Notes: generated from the sequence alone by a model not told the origin. A stretch of 30,165 nt of DNA from Schoenoplectus triqueter (GCA_964058805.1 CAXKVV010000722.1:1-30165), one strand, 5' to 3'. Positions 10,401-18,350 are shown, counted from the first letter of the stretch. Made by a program: numbers and translations.

Positions 10401-12576
10401 ATCTTCAAGAAGACTACCACACAATTCTTTCCTATATGTGGCAATAAAAGGTATCTGAGAAATGAAACAGAGGAGAAGAAAAGTATTAGCAGCCGGATAA
10501 GTTTTCTCAATTTCTTCTATATCCGAAGGGCATTGTCCTCTCACAAAGCCAGATTTTATCTCTTTAAACTCAAAACATTGGTATATCTCAGAAAACTTAG
10601 TTCATTAGGCCAGCCTCCAGTCACCAGTAATACAATCCAATGGCCATATGCCATCCGAATAATTAACATGAACAATATGGAGCACTTACATCAAGTCGAT
10701 GGACATGCAGCATAGTCAAAACATTTCCAATATCTTCTTTTGTAATAGCTCTGACAACATCCTCACGGAATGAGGAAGCCAAACTGTCATTTAAAAGCTG
10801 GTTAAGGATCCAGGTGCTCTCCTCTGCAATGCTCTGGTCATCAATTGGAGGCAGACCAGTAAGCTCCTCAATCAACTGCAATAACAAATAAACAGGCATA
10901 ATTATTGTAATTATATGAACTTATTTTATGTTTACGATTGTATCTGGAGGCTGACCAGTAAGTTCCTCAATCAACTGCAATGATAAATATCGAAGTAAAC
11001 CAACTGAATAACATGTTTTCTTTTCCAAGAATATTCATGAAGTCCCAAACAAGTGAGCACAAATTAGGAGGCACTAACAAGGATAGACATCCAAGCATGC
11101 ACCAGATTCTATCCTCCAATTTGTTATCTGGTGTGAATAGCAAAATACTTTTCTTTTTCTTCATCCATCTGCACGGAGCAAGCTATGAGCTTATCAAACA
11201 GGTGAACCAATACAACTGGAAGAGTGTTGCCTTATCATTGGTCAAAGTCAGCAAAAGTAATAATTTCAGACTCGGCCTTTTTACTTTCTAGTTGGAAATG
11301 TGCTATAATTTAAACTACTGATGGGTGGCTTTTCTTGGCCATTAAAAAATAATATATATATATATAGAGAGAGAGAGGGAGAGAGAGTGAGGCTATGGTG
11401 CTTCGCATTCGTATCTCAAATTTGAAAGTCCAAATTGCCGAACCAAACCATTGAACATGATCTTCATATTGAAATATCTTTGGAGATCAAATTTTATATA
11501 TTTTTTAAATTACTTTGCTATTTTTTAGATGGATACAAAATTTGGTGATCTAACTATTTCTGCACCATTCAACACTAGTGATTTTTCACCCATCTAAAAA
11601 AAGCAAAGAAATTCAAAAAAAATATAAAATTTGATCTCCAAAGATATTTCAATGTGAATATCATGTTCAACGGTTTGGATCGGCCGTTTGGACTTTCAAA
11701 TTTGAGATATGAATGCAAAGCATGGGAGGTTTTGTGTTTCGCGAAGCACCATAGGCCATCTCTCTCTATATATATAGAGAGAGATAGCTTAGGGTGCTTC
11801 GTGAAGCAAAAAAACCGTTATTGCTTTGGGACAAGATTTCATATCTCGGGGTCGCAAGTAGTCAAATCTAAGTTGCTCAATAATTTTCTCATGTCAAAAT
11901 CTTATGGGATGTTAAATTTCATGATTTCTTGAGCTTTCTAACTATTTTTTAAATTATTTTTAAAATCAGCCCTGAAACTGGCTATTTTCTTATGTTAAAC
12001 GAGGCTGATTTTAAAAATAGCTAGAAAGCTCAAAAATCATGAAATTTAATATCCCGCAAGATTTTGATATGAAGAAATTATTGACCATTTGAGACCTTCG
12101 GATATGAAATCTCACCTCAAAGCAATAACGATTATTTGCTTTGCAAAGCACCATAATGCATCTATATATATATATAGTCCGACTATGGTGCTTTGCACAG
12201 CACAGAGGCGCTGTGTGTTTTGCGCTCTATTTTTAATTTCAAAAATAATCGATCTAAACCGTTCAATCTAATCTTTATATCAAAATCTATTAGTAAATCA
12301 AATTTTATATTTTTTAGAATTTTTTTACTATTTTTTTTTCTGATGAGGAGAAAATGACTTGATCTGAGAATTATGGTTCATCCAAAAATGACGATTTCCC
12401 CCTTATCCAAAAAAATAGCAAATAAATTCCAAAAAATATAAAATTTGATTTACTAATAGATTTTGATATAGAGATTAGATTGAGCGGTTTGGATCGATCA
12501 TTTCTGACTTAAAATTAATAATAAAGCGCAAAGCACACAACGCTTTTGTGCTTTGCAAAGCACCATAGCCTAATTT

Positions 12577-12607
<31 letters not shown>

Positions 12608-15414
12608 TTTGGCTATGGTGCTACGCGTAGCACGGAAGGCCCGTGTGCTACGGACCGTTTCTCCGTCTTCAAAGTTCAAATAATCGATCCGACTGGTCTA
12701 AATATTTTTCATATGAAAATCTAGTTGGGGACCAAATTTAATATTTTTTACAATTTTTTAAGATAGCTAAAAAACCACTTGATTTAATTATTATGATCCA
12801 TTCAAAAGGAGTCATTTTCTAGCTAACTTAAAAAATATAAAATTTGGTCTCCAACTAGATTTTTTATATGAAAAATATTTTGACTGGTCGGATCGACCAT
12901 TTAAACTTTGAAGACGGAGAAACGGCCCATAGCACACGAGTCATCCATACTACGCGTAGCACTGTAGCCAAACTCTCTCTATATATATATAGAGAGAGAG
13001 AGAGAGATTAACCCTACCTGAAGCCTCTCAGGCACATCACTTTCACGAATTATGTCATCCTTGGGGGTCATGTACTTCTCAGAAAGGATAAATGGCTCAA
13101 ACTCATCTTCAATCTGCTTTGGAGCAAAACGGCTCGTATCATCCCTCTCAAGGTCCTGCTTCCTCCGAGAGAGCAGTTCATCCACATCACCAAATATCTC
13201 CTGCGCCTCCATGAGAGCGGTTGAAGACACTCCAGGAGCCTGCCTTGGTTTCTTTGGCTTCTGCTTTCTCTTCCTTCTTTATAATTGAATAAAAATATAT
13301 ACATTTGAATTTATGGATTTTTTAAAGCAAGGCTTAACATCATTTTTGACCCAGCTAAGACCTTAAATTATGATGATTGCGGTTTACCATACCATCATCT
13401 ACTTCACCATGAATACCTTTCAAGATTGTCTTCAGTTTTTCTCACTAAAGGAGTTTCTAATTCACGTTCTTCTGTAGCTTACAAGATGTAGCTGATCTTT
13501 GCTTTCATTTTTATTTTAATATCCACTATTTTGCAAATAAGAAAGTTTGTTTCTCACTCAACCCCAATAAAATAAAGACAATAGAAACATTAAAATTATA
13601 CAAACCCAAAGAACTGCAATTACGAATAGAACAACAATTAATGATAGAAATGAGGCCCAAAATCGCTATTCAGCTCTAAACAGAAGTCACCAGTATTCCT
13701 TATTGAAACATTTTCAGCTTAGCTTGCAGTTTCGTCATATAGGTTAAAAAGCACCCAATACTGCTTACAGTTGATAACAGTAAATTAAGATCAGCTAATT
13801 TTGAAATAGACAGAACAATACACTAATACCTGATAACTTCCCCAGTCTCCTCGTCAATTTCCATGTCCTCCTCATCCTCATCTACAATAAAATCGGCCAT
13901 CTCATCCTCCTCCCCTATAATATCAGCATCTTCTTCCTCCTGCTGCTCCTCCTCTTCTCCTATATCTTCCAATGGCATGCCTGCACAAGTTTAACAAGTA
14001 ATAATTACATAAAGCCTAAATCTAACCTTTTGTTCTAGACTAAAGATGCCTTATGCAAGAGACTAGGAGAGTTACCTTCATCATCACCAAACAAACTGCG
14101 CTTGAGTTTCTCTTCAGCCGTACGGCCTCCAGCCCTGTTCCTGTCTGATTCATCTTCATCAGAAAAACCCGACCTCTCGCCACCGTCGCTGCTCCTTCCT
14201 GCCTTCTTCAATCTCTTAAATTTGTTTCCCTGCAAAGGCACCAATTAACATGATTATATGTTATGCATATCCTTATTCAAGTCATATATATTATTAATAG
14301 ACATCACATACAGGTTTGGGCCGATTGATGCCTGTGATATTATTATCTTGGAGCAACTCATAATCATCTTCATCAAGTTCAAAGTTCCTCTCTGATTCCC
14401 TGACAAACAGTTAATACAATGGAATGATTTTTAGCCCAAATGAATCCAAATTTGAACAAAAACAAAAGAAAACAGTCCTCCCTGTTACCTTTTCTTCTTT
14501 TTCTTCTTTTTATGTCTCTCTTCATCACTTTCTTTCTCTTCTTCCTCAACATCCTCTTCCTCATCAACTATGAAACCATCTTTTTCATACTCATCCTGGC
14601 CATCTTCTGTTTAGGGTGAAGGACAAAAATGTTCACTACATAAGCAAACCCGGCCATAGGTTGATTCCATAATGAAAAAAAAAAATGACATTACAGTTGA
14701 CTTAATGTAAAAAACCACAAATCTTAATATGATATTAAAAACTGCTCTTTTCACAAGGTGGTCCATTTATATGGTTATGCAAAAAACCATTCTTACATGG
14801 GCATGGTTCCTTGAGTTAACTTTCTCATAATAGTTTCCAGTCTAATTCATCCACATATAATACTAGGAGTACATACATATTGGTTATTTATTTTTTATGG
14901 TGAATTAGCCACTCAACTCCAGTACTGTACCTAACTAGATATCATAAGATGAATTTTGCACGGGTTCAACTGAGCTCAACGATTATAGTATCGTGAAAAC
15001 CAAAGCAGAAAATCAGAGAAAAAGGCCAAAAGCAAAAATATTTTCAAAAATCAGAAAATTGACGCAAGCCTTAGGAAACAAAACCACAAACCAAGCGTAA
15101 GAGATATCAGCGCAAAAAGTGATTTTTGAGGATAAAGACGAACATGTAGCAAATAAATGATTGAGAAAAGCAATGAAATGAGAAAACCCTGCCTTCTTCA
15201 TCCTCCTCTTCATCATCATCTCCAGCCTCATCTCCATCGTCTCCTTTATTAACAGCTCTTGGCTCCTCTTCTTCGTCGAGCTCATCTATATTTTAAGCAT
15301 TCACAACACAAAATGATTAGCAACAGGGGGTACGAGTATCAAAACCGAAAATACCAATGAAAATTTCATAATTTTTTCACCTTCTTCATCAGATACGATT
15401 GTTCGGCCGCCCAT
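3993..15414 (-). CDS. SPT6L: Transcription elongation factor / histone chaperone SPT6, plant SPT6L (GTB1) type, 18 coding exons
   Basis: Spliced on the minus strand from exons 15381-15414, 15193-15285, 14489-14606, 14312-14399, 14076-14229, 13830-13980, 13018-13276, 10690-10875, 10353-10454, 9660-10052, 9379-9489, 9088-9312, 8132-8677, 7839-7974, 6524-7677, 6036-6245, 5001-5421 and 3993-4423. They sum to 4812 nt, 1603 residues plus TAA, with all phases agreeing. Order: acidic/lysine-rich N-terminus (1-212), EIFGD motif with I240/F241 (IWS1/Spn1 binding in yeast Spt6), Tex-like helical core (about 300-735), YqgF fold (about 735-900), HhH (about 930-1040, LGPRKAAGL), S1 (about 1121-1193), tandem SH2 (about 1233-1440, IIRPSS with Arg1263), and RGG/WG-rich tail (1450-1603). 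Known role of the family: travels with RNA polymerase II in the nucleus, binds the phosphorylated Rpb1 linker through the tandem SH2 and reassembles nucleosomes. Length is near full-length plant homologues, with no frameshift. Start chosen because MGGRTIVSDEE leads directly into the acidic region. Confidence 0.96.
5001..5421 (-). CDS. SPT6L: SPT6L coding exon 17, C-terminal SH2 and start of Gly-rich tail
   Basis: VMDRYVDPLVGHLKNMLAYRKF, NPMRIVYAFGISHEHPGTF and HHEYIGLFPKGFRFR form the C-terminal SH2 half. Then PPPNPVMSVR and GGWSDRGGR begin the low-complexity tail. Acceptor TTGCAG, donor AGAG|GTAATG, phase 1 out. Confidence 0.95.
5557..5640 (-). mobile_element. Retroposon 3'-end fragment in SPT6L intron 16
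   Basis: agcaggcgaaa-ggcc-tactatgaatttttattaa aligns with 191-225 of the retroposed insertion. Followed by purine-rich sequence and a 13-base G run (about 5627-5640). No poly(T) or target duplication is visible, so the insert is old or truncated. Same orientation as the first copy. Confidence 0.45.
6036..6245 (-). CDS. SPT6L: SPT6L coding exon 16, N-terminal SH2
   Basis: 70 codons: LLSDKDPGESIIRPSSKGPS...TLTLKISDGVY...FEDLDE. Arg1263 in IIRPSS occupies the phosphate-binding arginine position of the N-terminal SH2. Acceptor taken as TAACAG to keep E|LLSDKD. A nearer AG (TTTCAG) breaks the frame. Donor GAG|GTAAGC. Confidence 0.94.
6524..7677 (-). CDS. SPT6L: SPT6L coding exon 15: HhH, S1 and start of tandem SH2
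   Basis: 385 codons, the largest exon. Order: VKRAVALGRYLQNPLAM, GPGREILSWKL, HhH with FVAGLGPRKAAGLQKAF (about 946-962), CIGFLRV linker, acidic DVYADDLSQDANEMDEDEA, S1 domain EGTIVQVTV...VYLTTKESDM (about 1121-1193), basic linker, then FKPRMIVHPRFQNL opening the SH2 module. Acceptor CTTACAG, donor GAG|GTATTG, phase 0 out. Confidence 0.96.
7839..7974 (-). CDS. SPT6L: SPT6L coding exon 14, YqgF domain
   Basis: Encodes VIFKIIEDHAKEVDED...CDESLPRLYENSRVASDQ and ends CAAG|GTATAT, phase 1. The PRLYENSR motif is a hallmark of the SPT6 YqgF region. Confidence 0.94.
8132..8677 (-). CDS. SPT6L: SPT6L coding exon 13, core end and start of YqgF domain
   Basis: 182 codons (about residues 639-820). Includes LWNEQRKLILEDAF and then, from about residue 735, the YqgF RNase H-like fold: VKVMACCWGPGRPATTFVAL and DAVCVGAANLMCKGL. 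Known of the family: the fold is catalytically inactive in eukaryotic SPT6. Acceptor ATCAAG, donor GAG|GTACTT, phase 0. Confidence 0.95.
9088..9312 (-). CDS. SPT6L: SPT6L coding exon 12
   Basis: 75 codons: AAVEIGCEPIVRKHVRGIF...KWLQNKPISKF...EEEKLLQ, core helices ahead of YqgF. Acceptor TTTTTTAG, donor CAG|GTAACT, phase 0. Confidence 0.94.
9379..9489 (-). CDS. SPT6L: SPT6L coding exon 11
   Basis: 37 codons: EMGDLEDIKETPEEIAATFT...VLKGARHM, inside the helical core. Acceptor TGCATAG, donor ATG|GTACAT, phase 0. Confidence 0.93.
9660..10052 (-). CDS. SPT6L: SPT6L coding exon 10, helical core
   Basis: 131 codons: LLWAVFNLDKKWLLL, a charged coiled-coil-like stretch, EREVDDVDAKFNLHFP, KRPKRKSLYSIC and AGLWEVANKFGYSAEQFG. 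All are recognisable plant SPT6 motifs. Donor chosen as GTG|GTATGT rather than the weaker TCG|GTGGTA. Both keep frame and differ by one residue. Confidence 0.94.
10186..10277. mobile_element. Truncated fold-back MITE (D-type end) in SPT6L intron 9
   Basis: gcggtcggatcgaccattt, then a stretch ending gctatgcatagcaccatagcc (10257-10277), matches the right arm of the element at 12611-12969. No left arm is found in intron 9, so only half an element remains. Confidence 0.65.
10353..10454 (-). CDS. SPT6L: SPT6L coding exon 9
   Basis: 34 codons, IPFIATYRKE...KMRWHK. The IPFIATYRKE motif is near-invariant in SPT6/Tex proteins. Acceptor TTCTCAG, donor AAG|GTATGT, phase 0. Confidence 0.94.
10690..10875 (-). 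CDS. SPT6L: SPT6L coding exon 8, start of helical core
   Basis: Encodes LIEELTGLPPIDDQSIAEES... to ITKEDIGNVLTMLHVHRLD, the conserved start of the Tex-like core. Acceptor TTGCAG, donor GAT|GTAAGT, phase 0 at both ends. Its first 40 or so bases are duplicated upstream in intron 7. Confidence 0.94.
10939..10990 (-). pseudogene. Duplicated 5' end of SPT6L exon 8 in intron 7
   Basis: About 50 bp nearly identical to the start of exon 8 with its acceptor (10844-10893), 99 bp upstream of the real exon in the sense direction. Read from its own TTGCAG acceptor (exon start 10974) it gives LIEELTGQPPDTIVNIK and then a stop. It cannot replace exon 8, but its splice site looks intact. Confidence 0.75.
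11391..11757. mobile_element. Fold-back MITE copy A in SPT6L intron 7
   Basis: Left terminus ggctatggtgcttcgc (11391), right terminus gcgaagcaccataggcc (to 11757), with long inverted arms (atctcaaatttgaaagtcca against its inverse near 11690). Preceded by (TA)n(GA)n (11353-11390) and followed by ctctctctatatatatag. Carries the subterminal motif ggtttggatcggccgtttgg. Confidence 0.8.
11786..12159. mobile_element. Fold-back MITE copy B in SPT6L intron 7
   Basis: Left end agcttagggtgcttcgtgaa (11786), right end gctttgcaaagcaccataatgc (to about 12159). Inverted arms include aaatttcatgatttcttgag against ctcaaaaatcatgaaattta. Bounded by tatatatagagagagat on the left and ctatatatatatatag on the right. 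Interior differs from A, C and D, so this is a separate subfamily. Confidence 0.75.
12181..12570. mobile_element. Fold-back MITE copy C in SPT6L intron 7
   Basis: 390 bp. Left end gactatggtgctttgcac, right end gtgctttgcaaagcaccatagcc. Arms aaatcaaattttatattttt and its inverse, with subterminal gagcggtttggatcgatcattt. The intergenic element at 2642-3178 is of this type. Confidence 0.8.
12611..12969. mobile_element. Fold-back MITE copy D in SPT6L intron 7
   Basis: Left end ggctatggtgctacgcgtag, right end ctacgcgtagcactgtagcc. The termini embed the palindrome CTACGCGTAG. Subterminal tggtcggatcgaccattt. Preceded by tatatatagagaga and followed by tctctctatatatatatagagagag running to 13007, eight bases short of the exon 7 donor. 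Confidence 0.8.
12971..13007. repeat. (TC)n(TA)n(GA)n tract next to exon 7 splice donor
   Basis: CT/TA/GA run forming a potential hairpin, right at the boundary between MITE copy D and exon 7. In the transcript it lies within the first 50 nt of intron 7. Confidence 0.8.
13018..13276 (-). CDS. SPT6L: SPT6L coding exon 7, IWS1/Spn1-binding helix
   Basis: Encodes RKRKQKPKKPRQAPGVSS, then ALMEAQEIFGDVDELL. The EIFGD motif (I240, F241) corresponds to the Spn1/IWS1 contact mapped in yeast Spt6. It continues with FEPFILSEKYMTPKDD and DVPERLQ. Two in-frame acceptors 3 nt apart (13276 or 13273) are possible. Donor CAG|GTAGGG lies 8 bases from a MITE-derived GA tract. Confidence 0.92.
13830..13980 (-). 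CDS. SPT6L: SPT6L coding exon 6, acidic
   Basis: Almost wholly Glu/Asp, including DEMADFIVDEDEEDMEIDE and ending ETGEVI plus two bases. Acceptor TGTGCAG, donor ATCAG|GTATTA, phase 2 out. Confidence 0.92.
14076..14229 (-). CDS. SPT6L: SPT6L coding exon 5
   Basis: Encodes GNKFKRLKKAGR, a basic patch, then a Ser/Asp/Glu-rich stretch ending KRSLFGDDE. The LFGDDE motif is shared among SPT6 proteins. Acceptor TTTGCAG, donor GAAG|GTAACT, phase 1 out. Confidence 0.93.
14312..14399 (-). CDS. SPT6L: SPT6L coding exon 4
   Basis: Encodes ESERNFELDEDDYELLQDNN and the NITGINRPKP motif conserved in SPT6 proteins. Acceptor TTGTCAG, donor CCT|GTATGT, phase 0 out. Confidence 0.93.
14489..14606 (-). CDS. SPT6L: SPT6L coding exon 3, acidic then poly-lysine
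   Basis: Acceptor AAACAG, donor AAAAG|GTAACA, phase 2 out. Encodes DGQDEYEKDGFIVDEEE followed by an acidic run and a Lys-rich tract that could serve as a nuclear localisation signal. The FIVD-E motif recurs in exon 6. Confidence 0.9.
15193..15285 (-). CDS. SPT6L: SPT6L coding exon 2, acidic, with GC donor
   Basis: Encodes an Asp/Glu-rich stretch after acceptor ATATAG. The only splice that keeps the frame into exon 3 (phase 1, giving ...DEEEDGQDEYEKDGFIV) uses GAAG|GCAGGG, a GC rather than GT donor. A GT a few bases further on gives the wrong phase. Confidence 0.8.
15381..15414 (-). CDS. SPT6L: SPT6L coding exon 1 (start codon)
   Basis: ATG is the complement of 15412-15414, and the exon encodes MGGRTIVSDEE plus one base. 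Donor AAG|GTGAAA, leaving phase 1, which matches the acceptor of exon 2. The short first exon opening an acidic stretch is typical of plant SPT6. Confidence 0.88.
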
Positions 15415-15660
15415 TTTTGCAACGGAGAAACCCTAACCCTAACCTCACAAATTACAGCCACAAAATACCAAATCGCATAGAAGGGAGCTTAAATAACTTA
15501 AAAGAAAACTATAACCCAGGGAAAGTCTAGCTAGAACACGAAGCTCTGAGGCGATACTATCGACGTGAGGGCGTACTTGTAGTGGCGGAGCTAGAAAAGG
15601 AAAAGGGATCGAGACGAAGAGGCAAAGAATGAGAACGACGAACGCTGTCGCTTCGCTTCT
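15415..15660 (-). promoter_or_regulatory. SPT6L: SPT6L 5' leader with telo-box array
   Basis: Immediately upstream of the ATG. Positions 15428-15444 carry AAACCCTAACCCTAACC on the plus strand, a double telo-box (AAACCCTA). Telo-boxes near start sites are known in plant genes of the translation and cell-cycle class. The remainder lacks an upstream in-frame ATG that I could identify. Where transcription begins is not visible; a start near 15640-15660 is inferred from the shift to less AT-rich sequence. Confidence 0.55.
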
Positions 15661-15679
15661 ATGCAGATCTCAAATATTA

Positions 15680-15710
15680 TGGGCTCCAGCTATTTGTTTC
15701 GATGGGCCCA
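15680..15710. promoter_or_regulatory. Site II-type TGGGCY elements upstream of SPT6L
   Basis: TGGGCT at 15680-15685 and the palindrome TGGGCCCA at 15703-15710. Site II elements bind TCP factors and commonly pair with telo-boxes in promoters of proliferating-cell housekeeping genes. Their place about 270-300 bp upstream of the SPT6L ATG fits that arrangement. Function is inferred from motif and position only. Confidence 0.5.
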
Positions 15711-15867
15711 TTAATGAGAGATAAAATAGAAAGGGCCACTAGTATACGCAACTACGCATGAATTGTTCGGCCTGCTTGTTCTTATGCTCACTTTGAACTG
15801 ACTCGTACCATTTCATACCGCCTTCATTTAGTTATGGAAACGGATTTCCTGATAATAAATTATTTTG
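15711..15867. other. SPT6L upstream flank
   Basis: Short intergenic stretch separating the site II elements from a MITE. No divergent gene is visible, so the SPT6L promoter is probably confined to about 450 bp. Confidence 0.45.
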
Positions 15868-16222
15868 ATAATTTTGACAATAGATTTCTAAATAAATATG
15901 AAAAAAAATTATAAATATATTTTTTATTATAGATTGATGGTGATTAGAATTTCATATAATTTCATTATTATTTGTTACTTCATCAAAGATCATTAAAATA
16001 TTATGTACTTTACAACGGTTCGAATTTAACAGCTTCTGATAGATTATCAAACAACGGTTCGAATTTAACGGCTTTTGATAGATTATCAAACGATAATAAA
16101 ATTGTATGAACTTTAAATCACCATCAATCTATAAGAAGAAAAATATATCTATAAGACTTTTTAATTTTTTTAATTTTTTTCATATTTATTTCAAAATCTA
16201 TTATCAAAATTGTCAAGATGAC
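15868..16222. mobile_element. MITE, family 1, second copy
   Basis: Left ataattttgacaatagattt (about 15870) is inverted at aaatctattatcaaaattgtcaa (to about 16215). Internal ttatagattgatggtgatt is inverted at aaatcaccatcaatctata. The core catcaaagatcatta / ttttgatagattatcaaacg matches the element at 1948-2306. A 39-bp stretch in the middle is tandemly doubled (16013-16051 and 16052-16090), which the other copy lacks. Confidence 0.7.
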
Positions 16223-16228
16223 CATTGC

Positions 16229-16262
16229 TAAGTGATCCCTTCCTTTAAGTGATCCCTTCCTT
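16229..16262. repeat. 17-bp tandem duplication
   Basis: taagtgatcccttcctt twice in a row, just outside the MITE's right end. Confidence 0.8.
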
Positions 16263-17210
16263 TTAATTATTGGGCTCCGAAAACTTGTAACAAAACTTTT
16301 TAACGAAAATAAAGCATGACGAGTCCGATGTGCTTTGCGGCACAAGGGCAGACTCACAAAGTTTCGCTATGATAATCAATTTTAATTTATTGCTTAAAAT
16401 CGTATATAATTCATGATTTGTTTTGCTTATCCATTTCACAAAGTGCTAGGTTTGGCTGTATTTTTTTTTAAAAAAAGGAATATTTTGGAGCCAAGCTGCG
16501 CATGTACAAATATTCAGAAATTTTGTTCACAGCATAGCTAGACAATTAATCATCTTAATTTGTGTATCGGTTAACTAACACTACCTAACTTAACCAGACA
16601 TCCAAACCGGCCTTTTTTCATACTAGCAATATACATGCGCATAGCAGCGAATTTTTTTATTTAAACATGAAAATATTATAAAATAAAAAAAATCACATTG
16701 ATCTAATATTAAATTATAAATTCATCAAATTATAGAGAAAATCTATAAAAAAAAATCAGATTTAATCTTGAATGGAATTTTATGCACAATATGAATTAAT
16801 GATTCATAATGTTTATGATAAGAAAAATAAATTATTCTAGCATATATTATCACCATTGATTTTTTACCAAATATGTACAAAGTTGCTAATCATAGCGCAT
16901 ACTTTAAGCCTTAAATTAATTTTTTTATATCATAACATAAATAGAAAAATATTGAGTATTCTAATTTATAAATCATGTGCATAAATAGAAATAATAGTAT
17001 AGATGAGAAAGAAATGGAGAGAAAGAGGGGATAAATGGACGCGATTATATACGTTTGATCAAACAAAAATAGATATTATCCATTTAATTAAGGGATAAAA
17101 TGAGTATAATAAAAAAATACCATGATAAAAAATAGACCCTCCAATTCTTAGGTGTTTTATATAATAGTATATATATATTTTTTTATATTTCGCTCAATAA
17201 CATCATAGTC
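16263..17210. other. AT-rich intergenic sequence, no gene seen
   Basis: Homopolymer-rich, no reading frame of note, no recognised repeat. Confidence 0.55.
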
Positions 17211-17244
17211 TCTCTCGATGCTAAAATGAAACTACTCAACTACC

Positions 17245-17422
17245 CATTCAGAAGTGATAAAAGTTTTTAGATCAAGAAGTTCATTGAGAAGCTTGATGTG
17301 GTATCTTCCATCGAACACCATTGGAATTGTTTTGTGATAATAGTGGAGCTATTGCACAAATTAATGAGCCGAAGGTACACCACAAGATCAAACACATGGA
17401 TAAAAAATACTTTGTGAGTTCT
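17245..17422 (+). pseudogene. Broken Ty1/copia RNase H fragment
   Basis: Frame one gives IKKFIEKLDVVSSIEHHW (about 17270-17324), like the copia segment before the third RNase H block, with a stop where Trp is usual. After a frameshift the next frame reads FCDNSGAIAQINEPKVHHKI and KHMDKKY (about 17330-17410). CDNSGAIA with E-P, HH-K-KH and a Y is the signature of the copia RNase H C-terminal part. The element is otherwise not recognisable, so this is an old relic. Confidence 0.75.
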
Positions 17423-18350
17423 TCTTCTTCTTCTCAAAGCAACCAATTATGATGTCTTTTTAATGGTAATATATAAGATTAATCAAAATCTAATCAAGAA
17501 ATACTAATTTCTTAAAGAGTATGAGACTAATTAAGCCGTTTCACTTTTTAATTAATAAATTAATTAGATAGAATATTGTGCTCAACGCGTGAGCTAAAGG
17601 ATCAAGATGATGACCAAAAATTTTAGCCAAAGAGAGGAGGATGAGAGAATGGAGGCTAGATTTTTCTTTATTCTATCTCATTCAAATGATGCTCTTTATA
17701 TAGATAATAGTCTATGATAACTCTAGACATAAAATTATAAGTATACTCTCAAAAATATATTCTTCAAAATGAGACTCTCCTTGGCAGAATTTTCAGTCCA
17801 AAAAATAAACTTTTAACCCATTTAATTTATCCAATAAATTCTCTTATCCATCACACTATAAGCCCAACTAAATGTACAAACAAATTGTACATTATTTTAA
17901 CATAACTCTATAATTATAGTGACATATTGAGATAAAATAATTTTCATGATAAAATTATTTTAGTTTTATATGATTATTTAAAATAAATATTTAACATATC
18001 ATATTTAATACAATAAACTAAAATCCAGTGCATTATTGATTAATAACTTGTTTAGTAAGGCCATGGAGGATTTCTGTCATATTAATTATAACGCTATGAC
18101 CGAGACGCTAAAGAGACGGTATCTTTTGCATCCATCCAATGGTCCACAACCTACGTCACCAACAAATAAGAGAAATAACAAAGAAATAAAACGGAGTCAG
18201 CTTACAAAGATCACTAACCGGTTATTTAACGACGTAACTTCTCTATAACAGTATTATGAATAATACAGTTCCATTCAAAGCATTTCAAACAATAATAATT
18301 CATTCTTATAAATTAAAGCATGTATTAAGCAATTATGCATAAAACACATG
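17423..18350. other. AT-rich sequence, possible remains of the copia element 3' side
   Basis: Would be the polypurine tract and LTR of the plus-strand copia relic, but no matching LTR pair is present in the window. Small frames here (for example 18036-18248) show no recognisable protein. Confidence 0.35.

Noticed and set aside
18036..18248. 70-aa plus-strand frame
   Set aside because: No domain, low-complexity neighbours, no supporting signals.
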